DNA from: Clostridia bacterium
GTDB lineage: Bacteria > Bacillota > Clostridia > Oscillospirales > CAG-382
Assembly (NCBI GenBank): GCA_017397955.1
Contig: JAFQHL010000008.1
Coordinates: 34,137 to 98,136, forward strand
Length of the DNA stretch: 64,000 bases
Reading direction: 5' to 3'
The notes under the pieces are model-generated. The model made no database searches. It was given only the letters and a program-made list of their open reading frames with translations, and was not told the DNA's origin. Positions 1 through 9,833 of this stretch are shown here, piece after piece. A program made the translations under genes and the position numbers. Position 1 is the stretch's first letter. Each line of letters starts with the position of its first letter.

Positions 1-32
1 CTGCGCCAATACATTCGCTTAAGAATTGATTT

Positions 33-62
33 TTGACAATCTTTTTATAAAAATATTAGAAT
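33..62 (+). promoter_or_regulatory. candidate sigma-A promoter
   Basis: TTGACA at 33-38 and TAGAAT at 57-62 are separated by 18 bases. A terminator-like hairpin lies just downstream at 82-116, so a transcript from here would need to read through it to reach the gene at 254. A second TTGACA at 143-148 has no convincing -10 element at the right distance. The true promoter of the downstream gene is therefore uncertain. Confidence 0.3.
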
Positions 63-70
63 CGGAAAAT

Positions 71-121
71 TGCACAGTTTTAAAAACGCTGACAGGGTTA
101 AAATGTCGGCGTTTTTGTGCA
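71..121. terminator. hairpin, probable terminator of a gene outside the window or leader hairpin
   Basis: A 13-pair stem (82-94 with 104-116, one G-U pair) encloses a 9-base loop and is flanked by A and T tracts. An outer helix TGCAC/GTGCA (71-75 with 117-121) can extend it. It most likely ends transcription from a gene upstream of the window; a leader attenuator for the gene at 254 is an alternative. Confidence 0.55.
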
Positions 122-253
122 TTGTGACAAAAACGTATTTTTTTGACAATAGTTTTTTATTCTTAATGCATTGTTCATAATAAAGTATTATACTTACCAT
201 TGATAATTTGCGGGTATGTATGTCCACTGCCCGAGCAAGGAGAGTAATTGGAT

Positions 254-3200
254 ATGAGTTTCAAACAAAGGCTATCTGCGTTTTTAGCTGTTTCAATGAT
301 ACTGTCGTTGTTTACCGCCTACCCGGTTATAAGCGGTTCTGCGGCAAGCACTCTTGAAAGTACGGTCTATTACATAGACCATAGTGCAGGTTTTGTATAT
401 GATGTTGACGATGGCACAACCGTTGCCCAGCTTAAGCAAAACTTGGAAAATAGCGCCGGTGATTTAACCGTTTACGATTTGAGCGGTGAAGAGCTTGGCG
501 ATACTTACCGTGTTTCTACGGGCTTTACCGTTTCATGCAGTGGTGAAACTGCCACTATTTTGGTAAAGGGTGATAATAACAGCGACGGTGTTATCTCCAC
601 GGTAGACGTTCTTTCCGTTTCTCGCTACTTGTCGGGTTATGAGATTTTTAACGATGCTTTGGATGCCGCATCCGATGTTGACTATGATGGTATAGTATCT
701 ACTACCGACTTTGCTATTATGCGTAATCACTTGGCAGGCAAGGGCGATATTGGTGACTTTAAGCATCCCAAGACCCCCACAGGCGGCGGATCCGACAGTT
801 CTGAAGACAGTATTGAAGAAAGCAGTACAGTTGTTAAGAATTATACTGTAAGCTTTTCTGCGGAAGAAGGCGGTGCTTTGTCCGGCAACACTCAGCAGGT
901 GGTTGCTTCCGGCACAAGCTTTTCCGCTATTACCGTACCTACCGTTTCTTGCGATGCGGGGTATATTTTTACGGGTTGGACCCCCGATTTCCCGGATGTG
1001 GTTACCTCCGATTTAAGTTTTACCGCAAACTTTGAAAAGGGCGTAATATCCACTGAAGAACTTAACTACGCCAGCGCGGATATGGGCGGTCAGTATATGT
1101 TTACTGTAGGTGCGCCTTACGACCCCTTGCTTGATTCTTTTGATGCGGCTGAAGAATACGGCAGCGGTTATCTTAACGACGGCATCATGCTAACCGATAC
1201 CGACGATGATTGGGTTGAGGCATCTCGCTCCAACTCCCAGATAGTTATAACCGTTAAACTGGCGCAGACCGTTACCGTAACTAAGGCGGTTATAAACTGC
1301 GGTTTGCTGAAATGGGCAACAAACCGTGTTCTTCCCGATAGTGTTACCGTTTATACAGGTGTTGATGGCGGGGAAGATGTGTACTATGGTACGACTTCCG
1401 CGTATACAGCTATCGGCGATTATGGCTATACTGCTACCATCGTTCCTCAGGGAGAAGCTGTTCAGGCAGACTATGTTAAGTTTGTTTGCCCTATGAGTGC
1501 TTTTATAGGCAGATTTGGCGAAGTGGAAGTTTACGGTATCGGCAACGGAACTGCCTCCTACGATATAAGCTTTGTTGCAGGTGAAAACGGTACACTTCAA
1601 GGCACGTATGAGTACACTGTTGACGGTGGTACACTTTGGAGTGAGATAACCGTTCCCACGCCCGTTGCGGCCAGTGGCTACAAGTTTGTCGGCTGGTCTC
1701 CCGCACTTCCTTCAAATGGTTCTGCGATTAACGCCGATGCTACATACATCGCACAGTTTGATGTTGATGACAGCCAGTATGTAACCGTTAACTTTGTTGC
1801 AGGTGCAAACGGTACAGTAAATGGCCAAAGCAGCTTTACCGTTATTAAGGGTACTGCGTGGTCTGAAATTTCCGTTCCCACACCTACGGCAAACGCAGGC
1901 TACAAGTTCAGTGCTTGGTCTCCTGTATTCCCTGCAAAGGTAACAGAAGATGCAACCTATACAGCTCAATTTGTTTACGATGAAACTCAATATGCTACCA
2001 TAAACTTTGTTGCAGGCGCAAACGGCACAATCAGCGGCACGACAAGCGTTACCGCGCTTATAGGCAGCTCGTTTGCCGATATTACGCTTCCTGCAACTAA
2101 TGCAAACACAGGTTATAAATTCAGTGGTTGGTCTCCCGCACTTCCTGACAAGGTAACGGGCGATGCAACTTATACCGCAGAATTCGTAGTTGACGAAAGT
2201 CAGTATGCAACCATTACCTTTGTTGCAGGTGCAAACGGCACAATCAGCGGTACAAAGACCTTCACCGTGCTCAAGGGTACTGAATGGAGCAAAATTACCG
2301 TTCCTTCCTATCAAGCAAATGATGGTTATAAGTTCGTTTCCTGGTCTCCTGCGTTCCCCGCAACCATAAATGAGGATGCTACATATACGGCAACCTTCGC
2401 TGTTGATAACGCGCAGTACGCAACTGTAGTATTTGTTGCAGGCGCAAACGGCACAATCAGCGGCACCAACACATTTACCGTTCTCAAGGGCACTTCTTGG
2501 AACGATATAGATGTTCCCACGCCCGTTGCAAACGCAGGTTATAAATTTGACGGTTGGTCTGCTTCTTTCCCCGCAACAATCAACGACGATGCAACCTTTA
2601 CAGCTAACTTTGTATACGATGCAAGCCAGTACGCAACCGTTACCTTCGTTGCAGGTGCAAACGGTACAATCGGCGGTACAAGCACATTTACAGTTCTCAA
2701 GGGGACTGCTTGGTCTGCAATTACCGTTCCCACAACAACTGCAAACGCAGGCTATAAGTTTAGCGCTTGGTCGCCTTCATTCCCTGCAACGGTAACAGCA
2801 GATGCTACTTATACAGCTAACTTCGTTTACGATGCTTCTCAGTACGCAACCGTTACATTTGTTGCCGGTGCAAACGGTACAATCAGCGGCACAAAGACTT
2901 TCACCGTACTTAAGGGTACTGCTTGGTCTGCAATCACCGTTCCTACCGCCACCGCTAATGTGGGCTATAAGTTCAGCGCGTGGTCGCCGTCCTTCCCCGC
3001 AACGGTAACGGAAGACGCTACTTATACAGCAAACTTTGTTTACGATGCAAGCCAGTTTGCTACAATTACCTTCGTAGCCGGCTCTAACGGTACAATCAGC
3101 GGAACAAGCACATTCACAGTGCTCAAGGGCTCCGCATGGTCTGTAATCACCGTTCCTTCTGCAACAGCAAACGCAGGCTACAAGTTTAGCGCTTGGTCGC

Positions 3201-6200
3201 CTTCCTTCCCCACAACAATAACCACAAGCGCAACCTATACCGCAAACTTTGAATATGATGCAACGCAGTACGCAACAGTAAGCTTTGCAGCAGGTGAAAA
3301 CGGTAGCCTCAGCGGCGCAACCGCGTTCACCGTTCTAAAGGGCACCGCTTGGTCAGCTATATCTGTTCCTTCTCCCGTTGCAAACGATGGCTACAGATTC
3401 AGCGATTGGAGCGGCACATTCCCCTCAACAATTACTGCGGATGTAAGCTTTACAGCAAGATTTGAGAAGATACCTACATATTCCATCGTATTCGTAGCAG
3501 GTTCTAACGGCTCTTTGGTGGGCACTTGGGCGTTTGATGATGTTGAAGAAGGTACAATATGGAGTAACGCAATTACAGTTCCTACTCCTGTTGCAAACGC
3601 AGGTTATGTATTTGACAGTTGGACACCTGCGCTTCCTTCCGATGACAGCACAATCAACGCAAGCGTAACCTACACAGCACTGTTCGTTATCGAAGAGGTT
3701 GGTTCTTACCGTGAGAACTATGCTTCTGCCGCAAACGGCGGTACCTATGCATACTATGTAGGCACTAAGCTTGATACCTACGACGACACAATCTTCGAAA
3801 CCAAGAGCACCGAATCTATGAGAGTAAGCTTTTCCTCTACTACATTGAGCTTCGGTAACGGTTATCTTAACGACAATTCACAGGTTATTCTCAGCGACGG
3901 CAACTGGGTAGAGCGTGCCCGCGGTTCAACGGGCGGTTTCCAAAGCCAGAGCAATGTAATTATCATTATTGTTAAGCTTGAATCTGCTAAGTCTGATATA
4001 GAACAGGTTGTAATCAACCTCGGTACACCTGCAGCTTCCGGTAACAGAGGTTTGCCCGATAATGTTACCGTTAAGTACACCACAAGAACATCGCTCAGCA
4101 GCAATGTTTCGTGGACAACCATGGGCAGCACGGTTACAAACTACGAACATATAAGCGGTTACGGATATCAGGCTGTTATTGAGAACGATGCGACAAACAG
4201 GTCTATTAAGTACCTGCAAATTACAATGTCCATGAGCACCTATTACGCTGCAAGAATCGGCGAAATAGAAGTTCTGGGCCCCGAAGTTAACACAACGGTT
4301 CACAGTGTAAACTTTGTTGCGGGCGCAAATGGTAAACTCAGCGGCACTACCTCCTTCGGTGTTCCCGACGGTGATACCTTCGCTTCCGTTACCGTTCCCA
4401 CTCCCGTAGCAAACGATGGCTACAGATTCTCTCACTGGTCTCCCGAACTTCCTTCCACTTCTTCTGAGGTAACTGCTTCTGCTGTTTATACAGCTGTGTT
4501 TACCGAAAAGATTGGCGGCGAAGAACTTAACTATGCTTTAGACAAAAACGGCGGCCAGTACATGGTTACCACAGGTACTGTACAGACCGGATTCCCCGAT
4601 TCCTTCGATTCGGGCTCTGCTTATGGCAGCGGTTACCTCAACGACGGCAAGTGGTTGGAAAACACAGATGATGCTTGGGTAGAAGTTTCCAGAAGCAGCA
4701 ATATTATAGGCGTAACATTCAAGCTTTCTGCTCCCATCACAATGACCAGTACGGTTATGAACTTTGGCTTGAGAGAAGGGTCTGGAAACCGTGCACTTCC
4801 CGATAGTGTTACCGTTTATGTAGGTTCTTCCGCAAGTAACATATCAACAGTGTTTGGTACAACCTCAAACTTTACTGCAAACTCCGATTACGGATATACA
4901 GCAACCGTTAACGGTACTGCTGAAGAAGTTTCTTATGTATACTTCGAATGTACCATGAGCCAGTATATAGGCAGACTTGGCGAATTTGAAATCTGGGGTG
5001 CAGAAGGCGAAGTTGTTCCCACCTATACAGTAAGCTTTAACGCAGGTACTAACGGTACGGTAACTGGTGAAACCTATCATACCGTTGCAGAAGGCACTTT
5101 GTGGAGCGAGATTGAAGTTCCCACCGCAACCGCAAAACCCGGTTATGTATTCAGCGGTTGGACACCTTCTCTTCCTGCAGATAACGAAGCTATTACAGGC
5201 AACCTCAGCTTTACCGCAACCTTCACCTATGACGCTTCTCAGTGGCGTACGGTAACTTTCGTAGCAGGTGCCGGCGGTACACTCAGCGGCACGACAAGCG
5301 TTTCCGTTCCTACAGGCACCGCTTGGTCCACCATTACCGTTCCTACTGTTGTGGAAAATGACGGCTACACATTCACAGGTTGGTCTCCCGAATTCCCCAC
5401 AACCATCACTGCAAACGCAACCTATACCGCAAACTTTATCGTTACCCCTGCCGACCAGTATGTAATCACATTCAAGGCGGGCACAGGCGGTAAGCTCAGC
5501 GGCACCACGGTTATCAGTGTTGATGAAGGCACACTCTGGAGCACAATCACATTGCCCACACCTGTGGCAAACAGCGGTTATGTGTTCACATCATGGACAC
5601 CCAGCCTGCCCGACGGCACAATGGAAATAACCGATAATCTTACATTCACCGCAAACTTCGCTGTTGACAACGGTCAGACTCTTGAAGGCGTAATTTATAT
5701 CAACGGCGTTAACGCAAGCCAGTACATCTCCGGCGGTTCCCATATTTACACCCTCAACTACGGTTCTGCATTTACAGCTACCTATTGGGAAGTTTATGTT
5801 GCAGGCTATTCCGAAGCTAAGGGCGGCTATATAGTAACCGAAAAATATGCAACAGGCACTACAAAATCTGTTGAGGTTCCCGCAAACGGTATAGTAATCG
5901 CCGTTCACATGGGCACCCAGACCCAGGCAGCTTGTGCTTATGTTGATGTGGGCGACTTGCTTGTTCTTACCGAGGACATTAACCTCACCAGCGCTACTTG
6001 CGTGGCAGGTTCGTCCTATGTGGCTATCTATACCGGCGACGGTACCCAGCCCGACGGCAGCGGAAGCACCGACGAGCCCGAAAACCCGTCCGTTGACCCC
6101 AGTGAATATCAGCAGCTTAACTACTCTCATGTTAAGGGCATGTGGCTGTCTCAGTTCGACCTCAGCAATGTGTTTATGTCAAACTCTGCTCAGCGTTCCG

Positions 6201-7303
6201 AGGCAAGCTATAGATCTCTCATGACTACAATTCTTGATAATTGTAAGAATATCGGCATAAATACACTGTTCGTTCAGGTAAGACCTAACGGTGACAGTAT
6301 GTATCCCTCCGAATACTATACCGCAAGTAAGTATGTTGTAGGCGCATACGGCAGGACACACTCCTATGACCCGTTCGCTATCATCATAGAACTGGCACAC
6401 GCTCGCGATATGTCTGTTCAGGCGTGGATCAACCCTCTCAGACTTATGAGCTCTACCGATATAGCTAATGTAAGCACCAGCTTTAAGGTAGGCGAGTGGT
6501 ATCAGAGTTCCACTTACAACGGCAAGTATGTTGTTCTTTATAGCAGCTACTATTACCTTAACCCCGCTTATGCAGATGTTCGTCAGCTTATTATCGACGG
6601 TGCAAAGGAAATTTGTACTCTCTATAATGTAGACGGCGTTCACATGGACGACTACTTCTATCCCACCACAGCTAGCTCCTTCGACTCTGCGGCGTATAAC
6701 GAATACTCCGGCAGTCTGTCTCTTGCTAACTGGCGCAGAGATAATCTTAACAAGTTGGTAAGCGGCATTTACAGCGCAGTTAAGTCTGTGGATCAGGACA
6801 TCCTGTTCGGTATTTCTCCCGCTGGTAATATGAGTACCGTTTACAACTCTCAGTATGCAGATGTTTACACATGGTGCTCTACCTCCGGATATATCGATTA
6901 TATCTGTCCTCAGGTATACTTCGGTATGCTTCACAATTCTCAAGGCTTCGGCTCTTGCTCTACAGGTTGGTCTAACATTGTCAAGACTTCCTCCGTAACT
7001 CTTTACACTGGTTTGACTCTTGGTAAGGCTTTGGATGGCTACAGCGGTACCATTGATACTTACGCAGGCTCTACCGAAGCACAGTATGAGTGGGTTAACA
7101 ACCGAGATGTTATCAAGTCTTCGCTCGAATATGTTCGCGACAGCTTGCCTAAGTGCACAGGCGTAGTATTCTTTTGTTATCAGTACTTCTATTCGCCTAC
7201 GACGGGCTCTGCAATAGCAGCAACAGCCGAAGAACGCGCTAATATGCAACCTGTACTGGATGCATTGTTCCCAAACACTACTGTAAAAAGTAATGTAGAA
7301 TAA
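254..7303 (+). CDS. giant secreted protein: dockerin, InlB-type repeats, discoidin-like modules, GHL10 hydrolase domain
   Basis: About 2,349 residues. An N-terminal signal peptide (hydrophobic run ending near ISGSAAS) sends it outside the cell. Residues 106-164 form a divergent type I dockerin with two calcium-loop repeats (GDNNSDGVIS and DVDYDGIVST), followed by a Ser/Glu linker. InlB-type beta repeats fill about 196-262, 437-1072, 1350-1418 and 1592-1805, with three discoidin-like modules (starting LNYA or ENYA) around 269-430, 1155-1342 and 1424-1582. Residues 1955-2342 resemble the GHL10 glycosyl-hydrolase-like family (YngK type), with MWLSQFD, WINPLRL and HMDDYFYP motifs. No C-terminal anchor is visible, so attachment may be through the dockerin. 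The start is either TTG at 248 (5 bases after AGGAG) or ATG at 254 (11 bases); I prefer ATG. The substrate is unknown. A shorter GHL10 paralogue lies at 58906. Confidence 0.85.
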   Translation: MSFKQRLSAFLAVSMILSLFTAYPVISGSAASTLESTVYYIDHSAGFVYDVDDGTTVAQLKQNLENSAGDLTVYDLSGEELGDTYRVSTGFTVSCSGETATILVKGDNNSDGVISTVDVLSVSRYLSGYEIFNDALDAASDVDYDGIVSTTDFAIMRNHLAGKGDIGDFKHPKTPTGGGSDSSEDSIEESSTVVKNYTVSFSAEEGGALSGNTQQVVASGTSFSAITVPTVSCDAGYIFTGWTPDFPDVVTSDLSFTANFEKGVISTEELNYASADMGGQYMFTVGAPYDPLLDSFDAAEEYGSGYLNDGIMLTDTDDDWVEASRSNSQIVITVKLAQTVTVTKAVINCGLLKWATNRVLPDSVTVYTGVDGGEDVYYGTTSAYTAIGDYGYTATIVPQGEAVQADYVKFVCPMSAFIGRFGEVEVYGIGNGTASYDISFVAGENGTLQGTYEYTVDGGTLWSEITVPTPVAASGYKFVGWSPALPSNGSAINADATYIAQFDVDDSQYVTVNFVAGANGTVNGQSSFTVIKGTAWSEISVPTPTANAGYKFSAWSPVFPAKVTEDATYTAQFVYDETQYATINFVAGANGTISGTTSVTALIGSSFADITLPATNANTGYKFSGWSPALPDKVTGDATYTAEFVVDESQYATITFVAGANGTISGTKTFTVLKGTEWSKITVPSYQANDGYKFVSWSPAFPATINEDATYTATFAVDNAQYATVVFVAGANGTISGTNTFTVLKGTSWNDIDVPTPVANAGYKFDGWSASFPATINDDATFTANFVYDASQYATVTFVAGANGTIGGTSTFTVLKGTAWSAITVPTTTANAGYKFSAWSPSFPATVTADATYTANFVYDASQYATVTFVAGANGTISGTKTFTVLKGTAWSAITVPTATANVGYKFSAWSPSFPATVTEDATYTANFVYDASQFATITFVAGSNGTISGTSTFTVLKGSAWSVITVPSATANAGYKFSAWSPSFPTTITTSATYTANFEYDATQYATVSFAAGENGSLSGATAFTVLKGTAWSAISVPSPVANDGYRFSDWSGTFPSTITADVSFTARFEKIPTYSIVFVAGSNGSLVGTWAFDDVEEGTIWSNAITVPTPVANAGYVFDSWTPALPSDDSTINASVTYTALFVIEEVGSYRENYASAANGGTYAYYVGTKLDTYDDTIFETKSTESMRVSFSSTTLSFGNGYLNDNSQVILSDGNWVERARGSTGGFQSQSNVIIIIVKLESAKSDIEQVVINLGTPAASGNRGLPDNVTVKYTTRTSLSSNVSWTTMGSTVTNYEHISGYGYQAVIENDATNRSIKYLQITMSMSTYYAARIGEIEVLGPEVNTTVHSVNFVAGANGKLSGTTSFGVPDGDTFASVTVPTPVANDGYRFSHWSPELPSTSSEVTASAVYTAVFTEKIGGEELNYALDKNGGQYMVTTGTVQTGFPDSFDSGSAYGSGYLNDGKWLENTDDAWVEVSRSSNIIGVTFKLSAPITMTSTVMNFGLREGSGNRALPDSVTVYVGSSASNISTVFGTTSNFTANSDYGYTATVNGTAEEVSYVYFECTMSQYIGRLGEFEIWGAEGEVVPTYTVSFNAGTNGTVTGETYHTVAEGTLWSEIEVPTATAKPGYVFSGWTPSLPADNEAITGNLSFTATFTYDASQWRTVTFVAGAGGTLSGTTSVSVPTGTAWSTITVPTVVENDGYTFTGWSPEFPTTITANATYTANFIVTPADQYVITFKAGTGGKLSGTTVISVDEGTLWSTITLPTPVANSGYVFTSWTPSLPDGTMEITDNLTFTANFAVDNGQTLEGVIYINGVNASQYISGGSHIYTLNYGSAFTATYWEVYVAGYSEAKGGYIVTEKYATGTTKSVEVPANGIVIAVHMGTQTQAACAYVDVGDLLVLTEDINLTSATCVAGSSYVAIYTGDGTQPDGSGSTDEPENPSVDPSEYQQLNYSHVKGMWLSQFDLSNVFMSNSAQRSEASYRSLMTTILDNCKNIGINTLFVQVRPNGDSMYPSEYYTASKYVVGAYGRTHSYDPFAIIIELAHARDMSVQAWINPLRLMSSTDIANVSTSFKVGEWYQSSTYNGKYVVLYSSYYYLNPAYADVRQLIIDGAKEICTLYNVDGVHMDDYFYPTTASSFDSAAYNEYSGSLSLANWRRDNLNKLVSGIYSAVKSVDQDILFGISPAGNMSTVYNSQYADVYTWCSTSGYIDYICPQVYFGMLHNSQGFGSCSTGWSNIVKTSSVTLYTGLTLGKALDGYSGTIDTYAGSTEAQYEWVNNRDVIKSSLEYVRDSLPKCTGVVFFCYQYFYSPTTGSAIAATAEERANMQPVLDALFPNTTVKSNVE
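1792..3480 (+). repeat. tandem 213-bp coding repeats (71-residue InlB-type units)
   Basis: Eight consecutive units begin with the codons for FVAGANG or close variants at about 1792, 2005, 2218, 2431, 2644, 2857, 3070 and 3283, an exact 213-base period. The motifs FVAGANGTISG, TVLKGTAWS and GYKFSAWSP recur. The units are inside the surface protein gene, and a less regular unit begins near 1569. The strong similarity at DNA level suggests recent expansion or continuing homogenisation. Confidence 0.9.
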
Positions 7304-7311
7304 TAAAAACT

Positions 7312-7341
7312 GACGGCGGCTACCGTATGGTAGCCGCCGTC
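7312..7341 (+). terminator. strong hairpin after the giant surface gene
   Basis: A perfect 13-pair stem (7312-7324 with 7329-7341) closes a GTAT loop 8 bases after the stop codon. The downstream T tract is weak, so efficiency is uncertain, but its position fits a transcription end. Confidence 0.7.
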
Positions 7342-7382
7342 ACATTTCTGCAAAATCTCAGAACACAAAAATACAGTTTTAT

Positions 7383-7415
7383 AAAAAATGCGGCTGCTTT
7401 TACAAGTAGCCGCAT
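7383..7415 (-). terminator. rho-independent terminator of the ABC importer operon
   Basis: The inverted repeat ATGCGGCTGC/GTAGCCGCAT (7388-7397 with 7406-7415) lies just past the ATPase stop codon on the minus strand. It is followed on that strand by a run of T (plus-strand A tract at 7383-7388). Confidence 0.75.
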
Positions 7416-7422
7416 TCGTGTG

Positions 7423-8013
7423 CTATTCAATTATATTTCCGAGTTTATCTAACAACATAATCCGCGCATTAAGTTTTTCTGCTTCGTCTTTTTGGTGTGT
7501 AACCACAACAACCGTTTTGCCCTCCAACCGTTCTTTTACAAAAGCAATAACTTCGTCCTTTGTGTCCTCGTCCAAACCTTTAAAAGGTTCGTCCAGAACA
7601 TAAAAATCGGCTTCGATTGCCAACGCGCGTGCTATAGCCACTCTGCGCTTCATACCTCCGGAAAGTTTGCGCACGGGCTTTTTTAAGTCTTCTATGCCTA
7701 AAGCATTAAGAATTGCTGCACAGTGCTCTTTATCTTGTCGCGGCGGTATTATTGCTTCGACATTCGACAGGGCGGAGAATTCCTCAAAAAGCCTGTCTTC
7801 CTGAAAAACTACACTTGCCTTTTTAGGTACGCTTATTTTGCCGCTGTCGGGTTTGAGAGAACCTAATATAAGATTCAAAATGGTGGTCTTTCCGCAACCG
7901 GAAGGTCCCATTATGGCAAGCATTTCTCTTTGTTTCACTTCGAAGGAAAGGGAGGAGAGCACATTTTTGCCGTCAAAGCTTTTTGTAACATTTTCAAAAA
8001 CAATGCAGCTCAT
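7423..8013 (-). CDS. ABC importer ATPase (SsuB/TauB/ThiZ type)
   Basis: A 196-residue ATP-binding subunit that would power import through the adjacent permease at the inner face of the membrane. It has Walker A GPSGCGKTT, the Q-loop region ending VVFQEDRLFEE, the signature LSGGMKRRVAIARAL, Walker B FYVLDEPF and the switch histidine in VVTHQKDEA. It is short compared with the usual 240-260 residues of this class and ends soon after the switch region, as compact NitT/TauT-type ATPases do. Its ATG overlaps the permease stop as ATGA, so translation is probably coupled. It is the last gene of a three-gene minus-strand operon. The substrate cannot be read from this subunit. Confidence 0.92.
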   Translation of the reverse strand: MSCIVFENVTKSFDGKNVLSSLSFEVKQREMLAIMGPSGCGKTTILNLILGSLKPDSGKISVPKKASVVFQEDRLFEEFSALSNVEAIIPPRQDKEHCAAILNALGIEDLKKPVRKLSGGMKRRVAIARALAIEADFYVLDEPFKGLDEDTKDEVIAFVKERLEGKTVVVVTHQKDEAEKLNARIMLLDKLGNIIE

Positions 8014-8762
8014 AGCTTTTCCACCCCCATATACGCCAATTTTATAGCGCCCACCATCAATTTTTCAAAAACAAAACTTATTACTATCAGAACCAATGTC
8101 CACGCAAACAAATCAACGCTTTCAAAGTAGATCTTGGAGTAATAAAGGCTTTCGCCTATAGAATTCAACGGCAAAGCTATAAACTCTGCGGCAACACCCG
8201 ATTTCCAAGCCAAACCAAAAGAGGTAGAACAGGCGGAAATTATGAAAGGCTTCATTTCCGGGAGAAAAATGTAAACAAATTGTTTGTAAAAAGGAAGGTT
8301 AAATACTTTTGCTACCTCAAGCTTTTTGGGGTCTATACTTTTATATCCCTCCAAAATATTATTATAAACAATTGGGAATACCATCAAGAACGATATGAAG
8401 ATTGATAAATCGTCCGTTGGAATCCATAACAACGCAATTATTATAAAAGAGGCTACAGGTACGGATTTTATGGTTATCATATAGGGCCATAAAAGCTCTC
8501 TGATAATACGAAATCTGCCTGCCAATACTGCAAATATTGCTCCTGCAAAGAATCCCCAAAGAAATCCTCTGATAATGTTAGAGAAGGTGGTTATTACAGC
8601 CAAATAAAACATTTGACCCTCTTGCACGGAGAAAAATCCTTCGATAACCTCAATTGGCGAGGGCAATAAAATTGGAAGGTTTGTAAAATGGGCAGCCGCC
8701 TGCCACGCAAAAAGTGCAAGCAGGACGGCTACAAATTTGTAAATAAAATTTTTAAGCTTCAT
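8010..8762 (-). CDS. ABC importer permease (SsuC/TauC/ThiX type)
   Basis: A 250-residue inner-membrane permease of the binding-protein-dependent transport family. It begins with an N-terminal membrane segment (YKFVAVLLALFAWQAAA), followed by PSPIEVIEGFF, which is typical of the sulfonate/nitrate/taurine class. The ATPase-contact region is the EGYKSIDPKKLEVAKVF stretch, equivalent to the EAA loop. It overlaps the substrate-binding lipoprotein gene by 11 bases upstream and the ATPase gene by 4 bases downstream, so the three are clearly one operon. Sulfonates, taurine, nitrate or thiamine precursors are all possible substrates for the family, and the sequence does not separate them. Confidence 0.92.
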   Translation of the reverse strand: MKLKNFIYKFVAVLLALFAWQAAAHFTNLPILLPSPIEVIEGFFSVQEGQMFYLAVITTFSNIIRGFLWGFFAGAIFAVLAGRFRIIRELLWPYMITIKSVPVASFIIIALLWIPTDDLSIFISFLMVFPIVYNNILEGYKSIDPKKLEVAKVFNLPFYKQFVYIFLPEMKPFIISACSTSFGLAWKSGVAAEFIALPLNSIGESLYYSKIYFESVDLFAWTLVLIVISFVFEKLMVGAIKLAYMGVEKL

Positions 8763-9795
8763 AATAGAAATCGTCAGCAGGTAATTTTCCGCCTATGGAC
8801 TGAGGATTTTGTTCAAACAAAACGGAAAGATAACCACCGAGTTTTGCTTTCATATCAGCACCTGTAATCAGGCTAATGTTGCAGTAGGGAATGGCTTTTT
8901 CAGCAATAGCTGCTTTAACCCCAATTTTTTCTTCAACCCAAGGTGCCGCTTCAGCAGGATTTGCAACTATAAATTCTGCAGATGCCTTGTATTCGGTAAG
9001 GAACGCTTCAATCAGCTCAGGGTGCGCTTCTGCAAATTCCTTGCGTACAATCGTAACACCTGTCACCATAGAGGTGTTTTCATCTGCCGCATCCCACTCA
9101 TTGTTAAGATTAAGCACTATTTCAAGGTCGTTTATCTTACTTTGAGCAACGGTTACATAGGGTTGGGGAAGCATGGCTACGCCGCCTTCAGTGTTTGCAA
9201 GCTGTGCAACAACCTCGTTTGCCTCGGTCTTCCATACTATCTCAACATCCTTATCCGGGTCAATACCGTTTTGGCTGAGGATATAACGTAGGCTGTATTC
9301 AGGGGTTGTGCCCTTGCCCGTTGCGTATATGGTCTTGCCCTTAAGGTCCGCAATCGATTCGATGCTAAGTCCGCGTTCAACAATATAAAGCACTCCCAGC
9401 GTGTTAATACCAAGTACCTGTACGCCGCCGTTTGTCTTGTTATAAAGTACGGATGCTACATTTGCAGGTATAGCTACCATATCCAGATCACCCTTTATAA
9501 GCAGGGGGGTGATGGCATCAGCTGCTGCTTCCACCTTGAAATTGTAATTACATACTGCGTTATCGCTTTCAAAATCGTGCATAAGCTTTACAAGCCCCAT
9601 TGTGGTTGGGCCTTTTAAACCGCCTATGCGTATAACGGTTTCGTCGGTTCCGCTTTCGTCAGTACCGGTTGCGGCGTTGCTATTGCTTTCGGTATTGCTT
9701 TGTGCTTCGCTTTCTTCTTTGCCGCAAGCCCAAAAGGCAGACAGTACCATAATTACAGCAAGTGCCAAAACTAAAATATTTTTTGTTGTTTTCAT
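8752..9795 (-). CDS. ABC importer substrate-binding lipoprotein (NMT1/SsuA-like)
   Basis: A 347-residue solute-binding protein, first gene of the importer operon. The signal peptide ends in a cysteine (LSAFWAC) followed by a Ser/Asn/Glu-rich linker, so it is probably lipid-anchored; FWAC is an unusual lipobox. The mature part has the features of NitT/TauT-type binding proteins: GLKGPTTMGLVKLM, DMVAIPANVASVLYN and an ADLKGKTIYATGKGTTPEY segment near the hinge. ATG at 9795 is chosen because GGAGG lies 8 bases upstream (9804-9808); a longer reading frame back to 9873 would run through the promoter and palindrome. The ligand is unknown. Confidence 0.9.
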   Translation of the reverse strand: MKTTKNILVLALAVIMVLSAFWACGKEESEAQSNTESNSNAATGTDESGTDETVIRIGGLKGPTTMGLVKLMHDFESDNAVCNYNFKVEAAADAITPLLIKGDLDMVAIPANVASVLYNKTNGGVQVLGINTLGVLYIVERGLSIESIADLKGKTIYATGKGTTPEYSLRYILSQNGIDPDKDVEIVWKTEANEVVAQLANTEGGVAMLPQPYVTVAQSKINDLEIVLNLNNEWDAADENTSMVTGVTIVRKEFAEAHPELIEAFLTEYKASAEFIVANPAEAAPWVEEKIGVKAAIAEKAIPYCNISLITGADMKAKLGGYLSVLFEQNPQSIGGKLPADDFYYEA

Positions 9796-9833
9796 AAATA
9801 ATACCTCCGTTTGTGCTTTTTCTTTACAAAAAT

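Noticed and set aside
1..253. Small minus-strand frame at 45-227
   Set aside because: It lies across a terminator-like hairpin and promoter region, has no ribosome site and matches nothing known.
1792..3480. CRISPR-like regular repeats
   Set aside because: The 213-base period is in frame, codes for a known surface repeat and has no unique spacers.
6179..7249. Minus-strand frame of 356 codons opposite the GHL10 domain
   Set aside because: The opposite strand has clear GHL10 motifs; this frame has low-complexity composition and no start signals.
9796..9833. Thiamine or SAM riboswitch ahead of the ABC importer
   Set aside because: The leader between the -10 element and the start codon is under 40 bases.
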